64,000 bases of DNA from Pauljensenia sp902373545 (GTDB lineage: Bacteria > Actinomycetota > Actinomycetes > Actinomycetales > Actinomycetaceae). Positions 1 through 8,628 of the stretch are shown here, piece by piece (position 1 is the first letter of the stretch; each line of letters starts with the position of its first letter). Below the pieces are notes generated by a model, which saw only the letters and a program-made list of their open reading frames with translations, made no database searches and was not told the origin of the DNA. A program made the translations under genes and the position numbers. The stretch is from positions 1 through 64,000 of the forward strand of contig NZ_JAPWAG010000005.1 in the NCBI RefSeq assembly GCF_041432775.1, given 5' to 3'.

Positions 1-16
1 GTCGTACCCTTGACAC

Positions 17-1174
17 GTGAAGGTTTTCGTCGTTCCCATGGTTGCCCGCTCACGGATGGGCGGGCCGTGGTCGCGCGCGCAGCGCGTCGCACGTGTGTTC
101 CGCGACGGTGGCCATGAGGCCGTGCTCGCGTGGGGAGACGACGGCAACTGTGTCAATCCCATCGCTCCGACGCTTGAGATTCCGGTGCCCTCGCCTCTCG
201 GCCTTCCCGAGGCCATCGCGCGCCACACCTTCCCCCTGGCCTCACGCCTCGGCCTCATGGGTCGCAAGCCTGTGCGCAGCTTCGAGGAAGTCCTCTGGCT
301 GACCGGTGCCCTCGACGAGCGCTACACGCGCGCCGCCGTCGACGCGCTCCGCGCCCACATGCGTGCCATCTGCCCCGACGTCGTCTACTCGGAATTCAGC
401 CTCGCCGCCGTCATCGCCGCCCGTGCCGAGGGCATCCCGTGCGTGGGCAGCGGCTCGCAGCCGACGACCCCCTCCTACGCTTCCCACCCGCGCAAATCCG
501 CAGGGATTCGACGCCTGCTGCGCGAGATGGGAATGCCCGCCCCGGCCTCGTCCCTGACGATCCTCGAGGGGATGCGGCGCCGCTTTATCCCAAGCTGCCC
601 AACCCTCGAGCCGCGGGCGGGGGAGCGGGCCGTCTACTGCGGGTTCCTGGACGAGCCGCCCGTACTGACGGCCACGCCTCGCGATTGTGCGCTCGTCTAC
701 CTCGGCGCGGGCAGCGTCCCCGAGGGCGTGGCCGTGCGCACCGGGCGAGAACTCGCCGAGGCCCTCGGATGCGGCGTCTACGTCGCGGGCGTGTCCGAGG
801 CCGTCCACGCCGTGGGGGACCACGAGGTAGCCTGCGCGCCCCACTTCGACGTCGCTGAGCTCCTGCCGCGCGCCCGCGTCTTCGTGCACCACGGCGGGCA
901 AAACTCGATGATGGACGCTCTGTCCTACGCCGTCCCCCAGGTGATCGTCCCGGGTCGCGTCTTTGAACGCCAATTCAACGCCGAGGCCGTGGAAAACGCG
1001 CGCTGCGGCCTGACCGTGCGCGCTTCCCAGCCGGCGCTTATCGCGCGCGCTGCCCGACGCATCATTGTCGATGAACCCGCCCTGACCTCGGGGATCCGAG
1101 GGCTGCGCGCGGAACTGTCCTCTCTGGGCGGCACCAAGCGCATTGTGCGCGAGGTCGAAAAGCTGGTCAGCTAG
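17..1174 (+). CDS. GT1-like glycosyltransferase
   Basis: 385 aa. The N-terminus MKVFVVPM is a Rossmann beta strand, and the C-terminal half carries HHGGQNSMMDAL (about residues 295-306), the nucleotide-sugar donor loop position of UGT/MGT-type GT-B enzymes, followed by a P-[QG] and F-N-A-E acceptor-side region. It probably transfers a sugar from an NDP-sugar to a small molecule or lipid; substrate unknown. The GTG at 17 is supported by TACCCT at 5-10 exactly six bases upstream, so the mRNA is probably leaderless, and an in-frame TGA at 11-13 excludes an earlier start. The stop overlaps the convergent TetR gene by 4 nt. Confidence 0.7.
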   Translation: MKVFVVPMVARSRMGGPWSRAQRVARVFRDGGHEAVLAWGDDGNCVNPIAPTLEIPVPSPLGLPEAIARHTFPLASRLGLMGRKPVRSFEEVLWLTGALDERYTRAAVDALRAHMRAICPDVVYSEFSLAAVIAARAEGIPCVGSGSQPTTPSYASHPRKSAGIRRLLREMGMPAPASSLTILEGMRRRFIPSCPTLEPRAGERAVYCGFLDEPPVLTATPRDCALVYLGAGSVPEGVAVRTGRELAEALGCGVYVAGVSEAVHAVGDHEVACAPHFDVAELLPRARVFVHHGGQNSMMDALSYAVPQVIVPGRVFERQFNAEAVENARCGLTVRASQPALIARAARRIIVDEPALTSGIRGLRAELSSLGGTKRIVREVEKLVS

Positions 1175-1887
1175 GCCCAGCCGCGCAGGATCGCCTCCAG
1201 GCCCCGCTCAAACTGGGCGTTAAAGTCGTAGCGGCCGTCCAGGAGATCCTCGATGAGCGGACGCAGCGCCTGCGCGTCCTCGGGGTCGAGCGCGGCGCTC
1301 GCGGCCGACAGGTCGGCCGGCTGCTCGGGGGAGCCGCCCACGGGCGGAACGACCTCGGCGGCGACGAACGCCGTCGTGTAGATCGACACCGCGTTGACCA
1401 GCCCCAGCATGTCCGCATTCGGCGTGAAACCGCGCCGGGCCAGCGTCACGAACACGCGCGCCAGGAGCGACAGCTGCTCGGGCGTCGACATGGGGTGCGT
1501 GAGCAGCAGCATGACTGCGCCCGGGTGGGAGCGCAGCGTCGCCGCCAGGCAATGCGCGTAAGCGCGCATGTAGGTCAGCAGGGGCGAGGCCGGGGTGCCC
1601 TCGGTCGGCTCCGATGCCTCGTGCGTGGGCGTCGAAGCTGAATCGACCGCCCCTGCGTCCACGCGGTCCAGGAACGACTCGAACGTGAGTCGCCAGACCT
1701 GCTCGGCAATGCCCTCCAGGAGGGCCGCCTTGTCGGGGAAATGACGATAAAAAGCGGCCTGGGAGACGCCGAGACGCTTTCCCAAAGACCGCAGAGACAA
1801 AGCGGAGAGCCCCTCCTCGTCCACCAGGTCGAGCGCGGTCGACAAGATGATCTCTCGCGATAGCGCGCGCTGGCGTGACGACGGCAT
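1171..1887 (-). CDS. TetR-family transcriptional regulator
   Basis: 238 aa. The N-terminal helix-turn-helix (about residues 9-55) contains LSLRSLGKRLGVSQAAFYRHF, typical of TetR/AcrR repressors. The C-terminal ligand domain ends in FERGLEAIL, resembling the TetR_C class that senses drug-like ligands. It is the last gene of a three-gene minus-strand set behind an ABC ATPase and permease, so it most likely represses its own operon through the GTTAAC palindromes at 3598-3644. The ligand is unknown; a GGAGAG Shine-Dalgarno precedes the ATG. Confidence 0.85.
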   Translation of the reverse strand: MPSSRQRALSREIILSTALDLVDEEGLSALSLRSLGKRLGVSQAAFYRHFPDKAALLEGIAEQVWRLTFESFLDRVDAGAVDSASTPTHEASEPTEGTPASPLLTYMRAYAHCLAATLRSHPGAVMLLLTHPMSTPEQLSLLARVFVTLARRGFTPNADMLGLVNAVSIYTTAFVAAEVVPPVGGSPEQPADLSAASAALDPEDAQALRPLIEDLLDGRYDFNAQFERGLEAILRGWA

Positions 1888-1909
1888 GGACTCTCCGCTT
1901 CGGTGGACG

Positions 1910-2677
1910 TTACTCCCTGTGATACCGGAACTGTACCAGTGCCAGCGCTGCGATCACCGCGAAGAAACCCCACAGGACGCCGATCCGCGTCCCGACGTCG
2001 GCAAGTTCCGCCCCGTCCAGGCTCACCTCGTGAATCGCGGTGATCGCCCAGTAGGCGGGGGACAGGCGCGCGGCGTGCTGCGCCCAATCGGGGAACGAGG
2101 AGACCGTGGAGAAGGAGCCGCCGATGCCGGCCGCCAGCATGCCGATAATGTTCGACAGTGACAGGGCCGCGTCGCGGCTGTGTGACCACAGCGCGAGCGC
2201 GACGCCAAGCGCCGACAGAACCGCCGAGAAACTGAGGAGAATCGCGGCCAACGCGACGAGGGAACCAGTCGGTCGATACCCGAAGACGAGAGCGCCGAGC
2301 GCGAGGACAACCGCGATCTGAACGGTCTGCATGAGGAAGGCAACCAGCGCCTTGCCCGTCAGAATGGACGCGCGCGAGGTGGGGGAGGCCTCGAGGCGCT
2401 CCCACGTGCCCCACGAACGCTCGTTGAAGAACGAACTGATGATGTTCTGCACGGCCAGGAACGAGAAGAGGATCGCGATTGACGGCACTGCCTGTTCGGC
2501 ACCGGTGACGCCCGCGTAGCCGTCGGCCAGGAGCATCGACTTGAACGCCGGCATCATGAAGGGAATCAAGACGAGGGGGATCACCGTCAGGATGAGCGTG
2601 GGCGCCGGGTCGGTGAGCTGCAGGCGGATGTTCAGTCGGGTCATTGCCCCGAGTTGCTTAAGCTGCGACATGGTCAC
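1910..2677 (-). CDS. ABC-2 type transporter permease
   Basis: 255 aa membrane protein with about six hydrophobic helices (first near LILTVIPLVLIPFMMP, last near VLWGFFAVIAALAL) and the ABC2_membrane layout of DrrB-like exporters. It starts inside the 3' end of the upstream ATPase gene (20 nt overlap), so translation is probably coupled. Together they would form an exporter in the cytoplasmic membrane, of the drug or lipid efflux type. The adjacent TetR gene suggests substrate-induced expression. Confidence 0.85.
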   Translation of the reverse strand: MTMSQLKQLGAMTRLNIRLQLTDPAPTLILTVIPLVLIPFMMPAFKSMLLADGYAGVTGAEQAVPSIAILFSFLAVQNIISSFFNERSWGTWERLEASPTSRASILTGKALVAFLMQTVQIAVVLALGALVFGYRPTGSLVALAAILLSFSAVLSALGVALALWSHSRDAALSLSNIIGMLAAGIGGSFSTVSSFPDWAQHAARLSPAYWAITAIHEVSLDGAELADVGTRIGVLWGFFAVIAALALVQFRYHRE

Positions 2678-3581
2678 TCTCCTTGATGATCTGCAGGTAC
2701 GCGTTGTGCAGGCTCGCCTGCATGATGCGCACGTCCGTCAGGCGCGCGCCTTCGAGGGCGGGCGAGGCCAAGGCTTCGCCGATCCGCGAACCTGGGTCGG
2801 CCTCGTCCCCGATGAGTTGGAGACGCCTGTCGTCGGCGCTCCACCCGTCGATCGAAGGGATGGGGCGATCGAACTCGAGCGTGACCTCGGCGCGCGCGTG
2901 GTGAGAGACGATCTCTTCGAGCGTGCCGCTCGCGACGATGCGACCCTCGTTCAGGATCGCGATGTCGGAGCCAAGCTCCTCGAACTCGGCGAGGTAGTGC
3001 GAGGTGTAGACGACGGCCGCTCCGTCGTCCGCGAGCTGGCGGACTGCGCGCAGGATCTGGCTGCGCGCCTCCACGTCCGCGCCGACGGTCGGCTCGTCCA
3101 TGAACACCAGGCGCGGGCGGTGCATGATCGCCATTCCCGCGTGGAGCCTGCGCTGCTGTCCGCCCGACAGGTGTGAGGCGCGCTGGCCTCGTTTCTCTGT
3201 GAGGCCGAGGAGGTCCATGACCTCGCCCGCGCGGGAGGCCGACTCGCGTCGGCCGAGTCCGTGCAACTCGCCGAAGGCTGCCAGATTCTGGGCGACGCTC
3301 AGGTCGGGGTAGATGCCCAGCTCCTGGGGTGCGTATCCGATTGACCTCGCGGCCTCGGCGGATGCGGGGCGGTGCCCGCAGATGGATGCGGTCCCCGAGT
3401 CGGCGCGACGCAGTCCGCACAGGATCGTGATGAGCGTGGACTTGCCCGCTCCGTTTCGTCCGAGTAGGCCGAGGACCTGACCGGGTTCGACGCGCAGGTC
3501 GACCCCGCGCAGGACCTCGTGAGTGCCGTAGCTCTTGTGGATTCCCCGGGCGTCCAGGCCCGGAGCGTGTGGGTGTGACAC
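2658..3581 (-). CDS. ABC transporter ATP-binding protein (DrrA-like)
   Basis: 307 aa. Walker A GRNGAGKST, signature LSGGQQRR and Walker B LVFMDEPTVG are all present, and the C-terminal ~80 residues form the extra domain seen in DrrA/NatA-type ATPases. It energises the permease encoded just downstream. The GTG start is preceded by GGGAGA; the two GTTAAC-type operators lie 17-63 bp upstream, between this gene and the divergent heme gene. Specificity cannot be read from the sequence. Confidence 0.9.
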   Translation of the reverse strand: MSHPHAPGLDARGIHKSYGTHEVLRGVDLRVEPGQVLGLLGRNGAGKSTLITILCGLRRADSGTASICGHRPASAEAARSIGYAPQELGIYPDLSVAQNLAAFGELHGLGRRESASRAGEVMDLLGLTEKRGQRASHLSGGQQRRLHAGMAIMHRPRLVFMDEPTVGADVEARSQILRAVRQLADDGAAVVYTSHYLAEFEELGSDIAILNEGRIVASGTLEEIVSHHARAEVTLEFDRPIPSIDGWSADDRRLQLIGDEADPGSRIGEALASPALEGARLTDVRIMQASLHNAYLQIIKESDHVAA

Positions 3582-3597
3582 GGTGATTCTCCCATCG

Positions 3598-3644
3598 GTT
3601 AACGCTGTTAACTTTGTGTCATGAGCAAGGTTAACAGCGTTAAC
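3598..3644. promoter_or_regulatory. Paired inverted operators, probable TetR sites
   Basis: GTTAACGCTGTTAAC (3598-3612) and its exact reverse complement GTTAACAGCGTTAAC (3630-3644) lie with centres 32 bp apart, about three helical turns, in the divergent region between the ABC/TetR operon and the heme fusion. Each is itself near-palindromic. Length and symmetry suit a TetR-family dimer; the natural candidate is the product of 1171-1887. Occupancy could also affect the heme gene, whose start is 131 bp away. Confidence 0.75.
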
Positions 3645-3775
3645 TTATGTGTGCAAGGTGGTGTTGTGTGCCGGGGAAATCTGCTGATTTGCTGTGTTTT
3701 TCTGACAATCTGTCGCTGCGCGGGGGAGGCAAGCGGCCATACACTGTCTGCTCGAGGCCTGAAGGAGGGGCGAAA

Positions 3776-5989
3776 GTGCCAGGTATGGATACCTACGACG
3801 CGATCATGCTGCTGTCCTACGGTGGCCCGAACGGTCCGGACGACGTCCTGCCGTTCATGCGCAACGCGACGCGCGGTCGCGGAATCCCCGACGAGCGCTT
3901 GCTTCAGGTCGCCGCGCATTACAAGCGCTTCGGCGGCGTCTCGCCCATCAATGCCTGCAACCAGCGCCTCATCGCCGACTTGTCCGCGGAGCTTGCCAGG
4001 CGCGGGCACGACATTCCCGTCGGGTGGGGAAATCGCAACTGGCACCCCTTTGTTGCCGAAGGCCTCGACGAGCTCGCGGGGGCGGGTGCCCGGCGCATCC
4101 TTGTCCTGCCTACCTCCGCCTACGCCTCGTACTCGGGATGCCGCCAGTACCGCGAAGACCTCGCGGAGGCCGCGGAGGCCCTGCGCGAGAAGTGGGGCGA
4201 CGTCGTCCTGGGCGCCGAGGACAGCGCCGATAATCCCGACGCCGACATCATCCTGGATAAGGTCCGTCCCTACTACTCGACCCCCGGCATGGCGAGCGCG
4301 CAGATCGCATCCATCCGGCGCGCGTGGGAGGCGCTCGCGGCGCGCGGCGTCGATACCTCCGGGATTCGCCTGATCTTCGTCACCCACTCCATCCCCGTGA
4401 GCATGGAGGCGGGGTCCTCGCCCTTCCCCTTCCGTCCCTCAACTGACGAGGCCGCGGCGGCCTCGGGCGGTCACGTCGAGCAGCAGGGGAGTGGGGCCTC
4501 GTCGCAAGCGGGAACCCCGGCAAGCGAAATCAGCTACGTCGCCCAGCATCGCGCCCTTATCGACGCGATCATGCCGGAGCTGAGGCGTATCCTCGGGCGC
4601 GCGGATCTGGGCTACGACCTCGTGTATTGCTCGCGGTCGGGACCCCCGCAGGCCCGCTGGCTCGAACCCGATATCAACGATTTCCTCGAGGAGATCGCGG
4701 CCGACGAGAACCCGCTGACCGGCACTGTTGTCGTCCCCATCGGCTTCATCTGCGACCACATGGAGGTCGTTTACGACCTCGACACCGAGGCGAAGGAGAC
4801 CGCTGCGCGCCTGGGGATCCCCTACGAGCGTGCCGACACCGTCGCGACGGATCCGGCCTTTGTGTCCTCCCTGGTCGACGTGCTCGAAGAACGTGCGGCT
4901 CAGGCGCGAGGCGAGAATCTCGCGCGCGTCACCGTGACGGGCACCGGCCCCTTCCACACCGTCTGCCCGAGCGACTGCTGCCTCTCCCCGGCACGCCCCG
5001 GCTACGCCTCGTCCGCTGGCGCCAGCGCTCATCCCGGTACCGCCCCTCATTCTTCCGGCGCGCCCGCCCGAGCCGCCCGTCAACCAGCCCCAACCCAGGA
5101 GGACCCTATGTCTACCCCGCATCCCCACGCCGTCGTGCCGCCCGAGCAGAACCCGGAGAACCCGGGACATCCCGCGGGAGTGCCGGACCGTGTCGGTGAG
5201 CACGCCGCGCGCCACCAGGCCCGCCACGCGGGCACCGAGGCGACGCCCCACTCCCACGCCGCTCACGCCCGTGTCACTGACCCGCGCGACGCGACGGACG
5301 TCGACTTCGACGAGGTCAACAACAAGCAGCACTACGCCCTCTACTCCGTGTTCGCGCTTGGTGAGTCCCTGCCCGCCGACGACGGCGAGCGCGGCCGTAT
5401 TATCGCCGAGTCCCTGGACTACGTGAAGGGCGCGGGTGCGGAAATCCGCGGCTTCTACGATGTGTCCGGCTTCCGCGCCGAGGCCGATCTGATGGTGTGG
5501 TGGCTCGACGACGATCCCGAGGTCCTGCAGGACGCCTACCACCGCCTGCGCGCCAGCGCGCTCGGCAAGTTCCTGGATCCCGTGTGGTCGTGCATGGGCC
5601 TGCACACCCCCGCCGAGTTCAACAAGCGCCACATTCCCGCCTGCTTCGGCGGCGTCGCGCCCCGCGACTGGGCGATGGTCTACCCCTTCGTGCGCTCCTA
5701 CGACTGGTATCTCAAGGCCCCCGAAGAGCGCGCCCGCATCATGGCCGAACACGGCCGCAACGGCTTCGCGCAGTACCCGGACGTCAAGGGCTCGACCCTG
5801 TCCGCCTTCGGCTTCTCCGACTACGAGTGGGTGCTCGCGTTCGAGGCAGACAGCCTGGATCGCCTGGAGGGCGTCATGCACGCCCAGCGCTACACCGAGG
5901 CGCGTCTCTACGTGCGTGAGGACACCCCGTTCTTCACGGGCCCGCGCGTGAGCCTCGGCGAGTGGGCGGAGCGCCAGCCCCGCGCATAG
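3776..5989 (+). CDS. hemH-hemQ: CpfC-ChdC (HemH-HemQ) fusion: coproporphyrin ferrochelatase plus coproheme decarboxylase
   Basis: 737 aa from the GTG at 3776, chosen because AGGAGG at 3763-3768 sits 7 nt upstream; an ATG at 3785 is the alternative. Residues ~1-405 are ferrochelatase: LLSYGGPNGP, FVTHSIP (catalytic His) and FICDHMEVVYDLD. C122 (SGCRQY), C397, C401 and C402 match the positions of the [2Fe-2S] ligands known in actinobacterial ferrochelatases. A low-complexity loop interrupts the domain after residue ~220. Residues ~500-737 are the chlorite-dismutase-like ChdC domain, with RSYDWYLK carrying the expected catalytic Tyr. The His/Pro-rich linker contains ATG 5108 with AGGAGG 5 nt before it, so free ChdC may also be made. 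The product would insert iron into coproporphyrin III and decarboxylate coproheme to heme b. Confidence 0.93.
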   Translation: MPGMDTYDAIMLLSYGGPNGPDDVLPFMRNATRGRGIPDERLLQVAAHYKRFGGVSPINACNQRLIADLSAELARRGHDIPVGWGNRNWHPFVAEGLDELAGAGARRILVLPTSAYASYSGCRQYREDLAEAAEALREKWGDVVLGAEDSADNPDADIILDKVRPYYSTPGMASAQIASIRRAWEALAARGVDTSGIRLIFVTHSIPVSMEAGSSPFPFRPSTDEAAAASGGHVEQQGSGASSQAGTPASEISYVAQHRALIDAIMPELRRILGRADLGYDLVYCSRSGPPQARWLEPDINDFLEEIAADENPLTGTVVVPIGFICDHMEVVYDLDTEAKETAARLGIPYERADTVATDPAFVSSLVDVLEERAAQARGENLARVTVTGTGPFHTVCPSDCCLSPARPGYASSAGASAHPGTAPHSSGAPARAARQPAPTQEDPMSTPHPHAVVPPEQNPENPGHPAGVPDRVGEHAARHQARHAGTEATPHSHAAHARVTDPRDATDVDFDEVNNKQHYALYSVFALGESLPADDGERGRIIAESLDYVKGAGAEIRGFYDVSGFRAEADLMVWWLDDDPEVLQDAYHRLRASALGKFLDPVWSCMGLHTPAEFNKRHIPACFGGVAPRDWAMVYPFVRSYDWYLKAPEERARIMAEHGRNGFAQYPDVKGSTLSAFGFSDYEWVLAFEADSLDRLEGVMHAQRYTEARLYVREDTPFFTGPRVSLGEWAERQPRA

Positions 5990-6010
5990 GGGTTCTTATC
6001 TAAGAGCTCG

Positions 6011-6048
6011 CCCCGGCCTCGTCCCTGCGATAAGGAACGAGGCCGGGG
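6011..6048. terminator. Hairpin built from an inverted pair of the GACGAGGCCGGGG motif
   Basis: CCCCGGCCTCGT (6011-6022) pairs perfectly with ACGAGGCCGGGG (6037-6048), a 12-bp stem with a 14-nt loop between the convergent heme fusion and esterase genes. There is no T tract, so termination strength is uncertain. The stem is two copies of the dispersed 13-mer described in the findings. Confidence 0.7.
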
Positions 6049-6086
6049 TTCAGTGCGTCCCTCTCACGCCGTGTGTCAGGCGTCTC

Positions 6087-7106
6087 CTACGTGGAGGGGA
6101 ACAGGAGCGGCAGGTTGTGCGCGACCTGGTTACAGACCGAGGTCATGGAGTGGTCTTCACCGTCGTCGATCCACACCTGCAGGCTGTCCTCGGTCATGAG
6201 GTCGGGGTAGTCCTGGTAGAGTTCGTCGAGCTGCGGGGTCATGTCCCACAGCGCCGGGTCTTCCGAGCCGACCGACGCGAGGATACGGAAATCGCTCGGC
6301 CCGTAGCCTGCGCGCAGTGCCCCGTCGGTCACCAGCTGCCCGATCCGCTCCTCGTCGGCGTCTTCCTCGCGCCCGATCCAGGACTCGCCAGCCATCGGCA
6401 TGTACCCGTAGAAGTACTGCGGGCGCAGGGCAAAGACGTCCCACGTGGTCGTCGCGCCCATTGAGAAACCGCCGAACGCGCGGTGCCTGCGCGAGGCCCG
6501 CAGCGAGGCGTCGGACAGGTCACCGCGCGCAAACGTCGTGTACCGCGATTCGACCGTCGAGATCAGCGTGTCGATCTCGGTCGTCGCGAAGAAACGATTA
6601 AGCGTGTAATCGTCCTCGTAGTCGTCGGTCGCGAACGACCGATCCGGATAGTAGGTCGCGAACACGACGATGGTCGGTGAGACCTCGCCGGAAGCCTCCA
6701 GCTTGTCGACGACCGGCGCGACCCCGGCCGCAAGCCCCGCCGCGTTGCCCCACCACCCGTGCGTCAGGTAGACAATGTTTGCGGGGTGACCAGGAGAGTA
6801 GGAGTCGGGGACGTAGACGAAGGCTTCCTTGTTGTACGTCGTGCCCTGGTAGTCCTGCTGGTAGGCGACGGTGTCGATCGTGCCGTGCAGGGACGAGGCT
6901 GTGTCCAGCAGGGCGGCCACGGCCTCGGGGATGGGGTCGGCATCCTCCGAAATGGCGATGGGGGAGGGGTCCTTTTGCTCAAACCCCGAGGGGTCCAGCG
7001 CAATCGATGCAATGCCTGCGAGGCCAAGCAGGGAGAGCATGAGCGCGGCCGACGCCACAAAGGCGGTTGAGCTTGTCGACGAACGCCTAATCAACCGTGT
7101 CTTCAC
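6087..7106 (-). CDS. Secreted esterase of the esterase D / feruloyl-esterase type
   Basis: 339 aa from a GTG at 7106 preceded by GAGGCGAGGA; a longer upstream reading lacks a ribosome site. The N-terminus (KTRLIRR, then a hydrophobic stretch ending near GLAGIASIA) is a signal peptide or anchor. The body is an alpha/beta hydrolase of the Esterase family (PF00756 type): VYLTHGWWG oxyanion region, nucleophile elbow GFSMGA and catalytic His in GEDHSM. It probably cleaves acyl esters outside the cell, possibly from plant or host glycans. It is divergent from the next gene with a repeat element between them. Confidence 0.75.
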   Translation of the reverse strand: MKTRLIRRSSTSSTAFVASAALMLSLLGLAGIASIALDPSGFEQKDPSPIAISEDADPIPEAVAALLDTASSLHGTIDTVAYQQDYQGTTYNKEAFVYVPDSYSPGHPANIVYLTHGWWGNAAGLAAGVAPVVDKLEASGEVSPTIVVFATYYPDRSFATDDYEDDYTLNRFFATTEIDTLISTVESRYTTFARGDLSDASLRASRRHRAFGGFSMGATTTWDVFALRPQYFYGYMPMAGESWIGREEDADEERIGQLVTDGALRAGYGPSDFRILASVGSEDPALWDMTPQLDELYQDYPDLMTEDSLQVWIDDGEDHSMTSVCNQVAHNLPLLFPST

Positions 7107-7215
7107 TGTCCTCGCCTCGCGCGCATGGACTCTGCTTGCTTCATGCCCGTTACTGTAAGCCCGTTGGGGCAGTGTCTCCTCGCCAGTGTGGCCGATCACG
7201 CGTCATCCCCCTCAA

Positions 7216-7325
7216 TTTCGCACGTAATTCCTATGATGATCGTTCATATTTTGAATTGTGATCGTTGAGATTCTGCGGATTGTGGGGGTTTGCTGAAATA
7301 GCTGCTTGGGGAATTACGTGCGGAA
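7216..7325. repeat. 110-bp intergenic element with inverted ends (copy 1)
   Basis: TTTCGCACGTAATTCC (7216-7231) and GGAATTACGTGCGGAA (7310-7325) are inverted repeats matching at 15 of 16 positions. The interior (TTTGAATTGTGATCGTTG..., then TGCGG and TTGCT blocks) aligns with the interior of a second element at 26862-26976. No coding sequence is visible. It fills the divergent promoter space between the esterase and the UDG-family gene. Confidence 0.75.
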
Positions 7326-7437
7326 TGTGGGGAGAGTCGAATATCTGTCCGGTGATCCGGTGGGCTGGGGGCCACCCGCATGTGACCTGCCAGTCGCCGG
7401 GGGTTGCGTGCTCGCGGGGTGGGCATACCCTGGGTGT

Positions 7438-8037
7438 ATGACACCTGAGATCACCGACCCGGCCGTCCGCGCAATCGCCGAGGAGATCGCCGCAGACCCG
7501 GCCAACGCCTCGTACACCAAGCGAGGCGTGAAGCCGTTGTTCTACGCGGGGCCGCAGTGTCGCATCATGATCGTCGGCCAGGCGCCCGGGCGCGTTGCCG
7601 AAGAAACCGGCATCGTGTGGAACGACCGCAGCGGTGACCGGCTGCGCGACTGGATGGGCATCGACCGCGATACGTTCTATCAGTCGGGCAAACTTGCGAT
7701 CGTCCCCATGGACTTCTACTTCCCGGGCACGGGAAAGAGCGGCGACCTGCCTCCGCGCAAGGACTTCGCCGACACATGGCACCCGCGCCTGCTTGAGCTC
7801 ATGCCGCACCTGGAGATGACGATCCTCGTCGGCGCGTACGCGACCAGGCGCTACCTGCACCTGCCCTCCTCGGCCTCGCTGACCGACGTGGTGCGCGACT
7901 ACAAGCAGTATCTGCCCACCTACTTCCCGCTGGTACACCCCTCGCCGCGCAATCAGATGTGGATGAAGAAGAACCCCTGGTTCGCCGCCGACGTGCTGCC
8001 CGACCTCAAGGACCGGGTCTGCGCGCTCCTGGCCTGA
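7438..8037 (+). CDS. Uracil-DNA glycosylase family protein
   Basis: 199 aa. IVGQAPGR (about residues 44-51) is the UDG-superfamily motif 1, and HPSPRN near residue 165 is the C-terminal motif with the His used in catalysis. Members remove uracil or related bases, though this clade is poorly characterised. The ATG is preceded by TACCCT at 7426-7431, six bases away, predicting a leaderless mRNA. The bases CTGGGTGTATGACAC around the start recur at the nitroreductase start (11487-11501). Confidence 0.75.
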   Translation: MTPEITDPAVRAIAEEIAADPANASYTKRGVKPLFYAGPQCRIMIVGQAPGRVAEETGIVWNDRSGDRLRDWMGIDRDTFYQSGKLAIVPMDFYFPGTGKSGDLPPRKDFADTWHPRLLELMPHLEMTILVGAYATRRYLHLPSSASLTDVVRDYKQYLPTYFPLVHPSPRNQMWMKKNPWFAADVLPDLKDRVCALLA

Positions 8038-8093
8038 CCGTCATACGTAAGAGGCGACGTATAAATGTACGGCGGCTTCTACGTACGTTCAGC

Positions 8094-8113
8094 GCCCTCG
8101 GGTTCACGAGGGC
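8094..8113. terminator. Small hairpin, possible terminator
   Basis: GCCCTCG/CGAGGGC with a 6-nt loop between the UDG-family gene and arfB. There is no U tract, so it could equally be a structured leader. Confidence 0.35.
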
Positions 8114-8163
8114 GGGGCAGGGTATGGTGCTCCACTGCGGCTCGCCGGTGGCACACTGGTCCC

Positions 8164-8604
8164 ATGAATGATCTGCGCATCCCTCCCGGGCCCGGTTGCC
8201 CGCGCGGCCTTCTCGTGCCGGCGGCGGAGCTGGTCGAGCGTTTCTCGCACGCCTCGGGCCCCGGCGGACAGGGCGTCAACACCGCGGACTCGCGGGTGCA
8301 ACTCAGCCTGGACCTGGGCTCGACGAGCGCCCTCAATGAGAAGCAGCGTGAGCGCGCCCTGTGTGAACTGAGGGAGCGCCTGGTCGGCACCGTCCTGACC
8401 GTCACCGCCGCCGAGACCCGCTCCCAGCGCCGCAACCGCGCCGCCGCGCGCGAACGCCTCGGCGAGATCCTGCGCGCATCGCTGGTTCCGCCCACCCCTC
8501 GCCGCCCCACGAAGCCGACGCGCGCCTCGAAGCTGCGCCGCCTGGATGCCAAGAAGAGGCGTTCGGAGGTCAAGGCGCGCAGGCGTCGCCCTGACGCCGA
8601 TTAA
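8164..8604 (+). CDS. arfB: Alternative ribosome-rescue factor ArfB (YaeJ-like)
   Basis: 146 aa. The peptide-release motif SGPGGQGVNTADSRV (about residues 36-50) matches the GGQ domain of class-I release factors. There is no codon-recognition domain, and the C-terminal third is strongly basic (KPTRASKLRRLDAKKRR...), the tail that ArfB inserts into the empty mRNA channel. It hydrolyses peptidyl-tRNA on stalled ribosomes. CACACT lies six bases before the ATG, a weak leaderless-type -10. Confidence 0.9.
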   Translation: MNDLRIPPGPGCPRGLLVPAAELVERFSHASGPGGQGVNTADSRVQLSLDLGSTSALNEKQRERALCELRERLVGTVLTVTAAETRSQRRNRAAARERLGEILRASLVPPTPRRPTKPTRASKLRRLDAKKRRSEVKARRRRPDAD

Positions 8605-8628
8605 AACAGGGACGAGGCCTGGGCTGGG

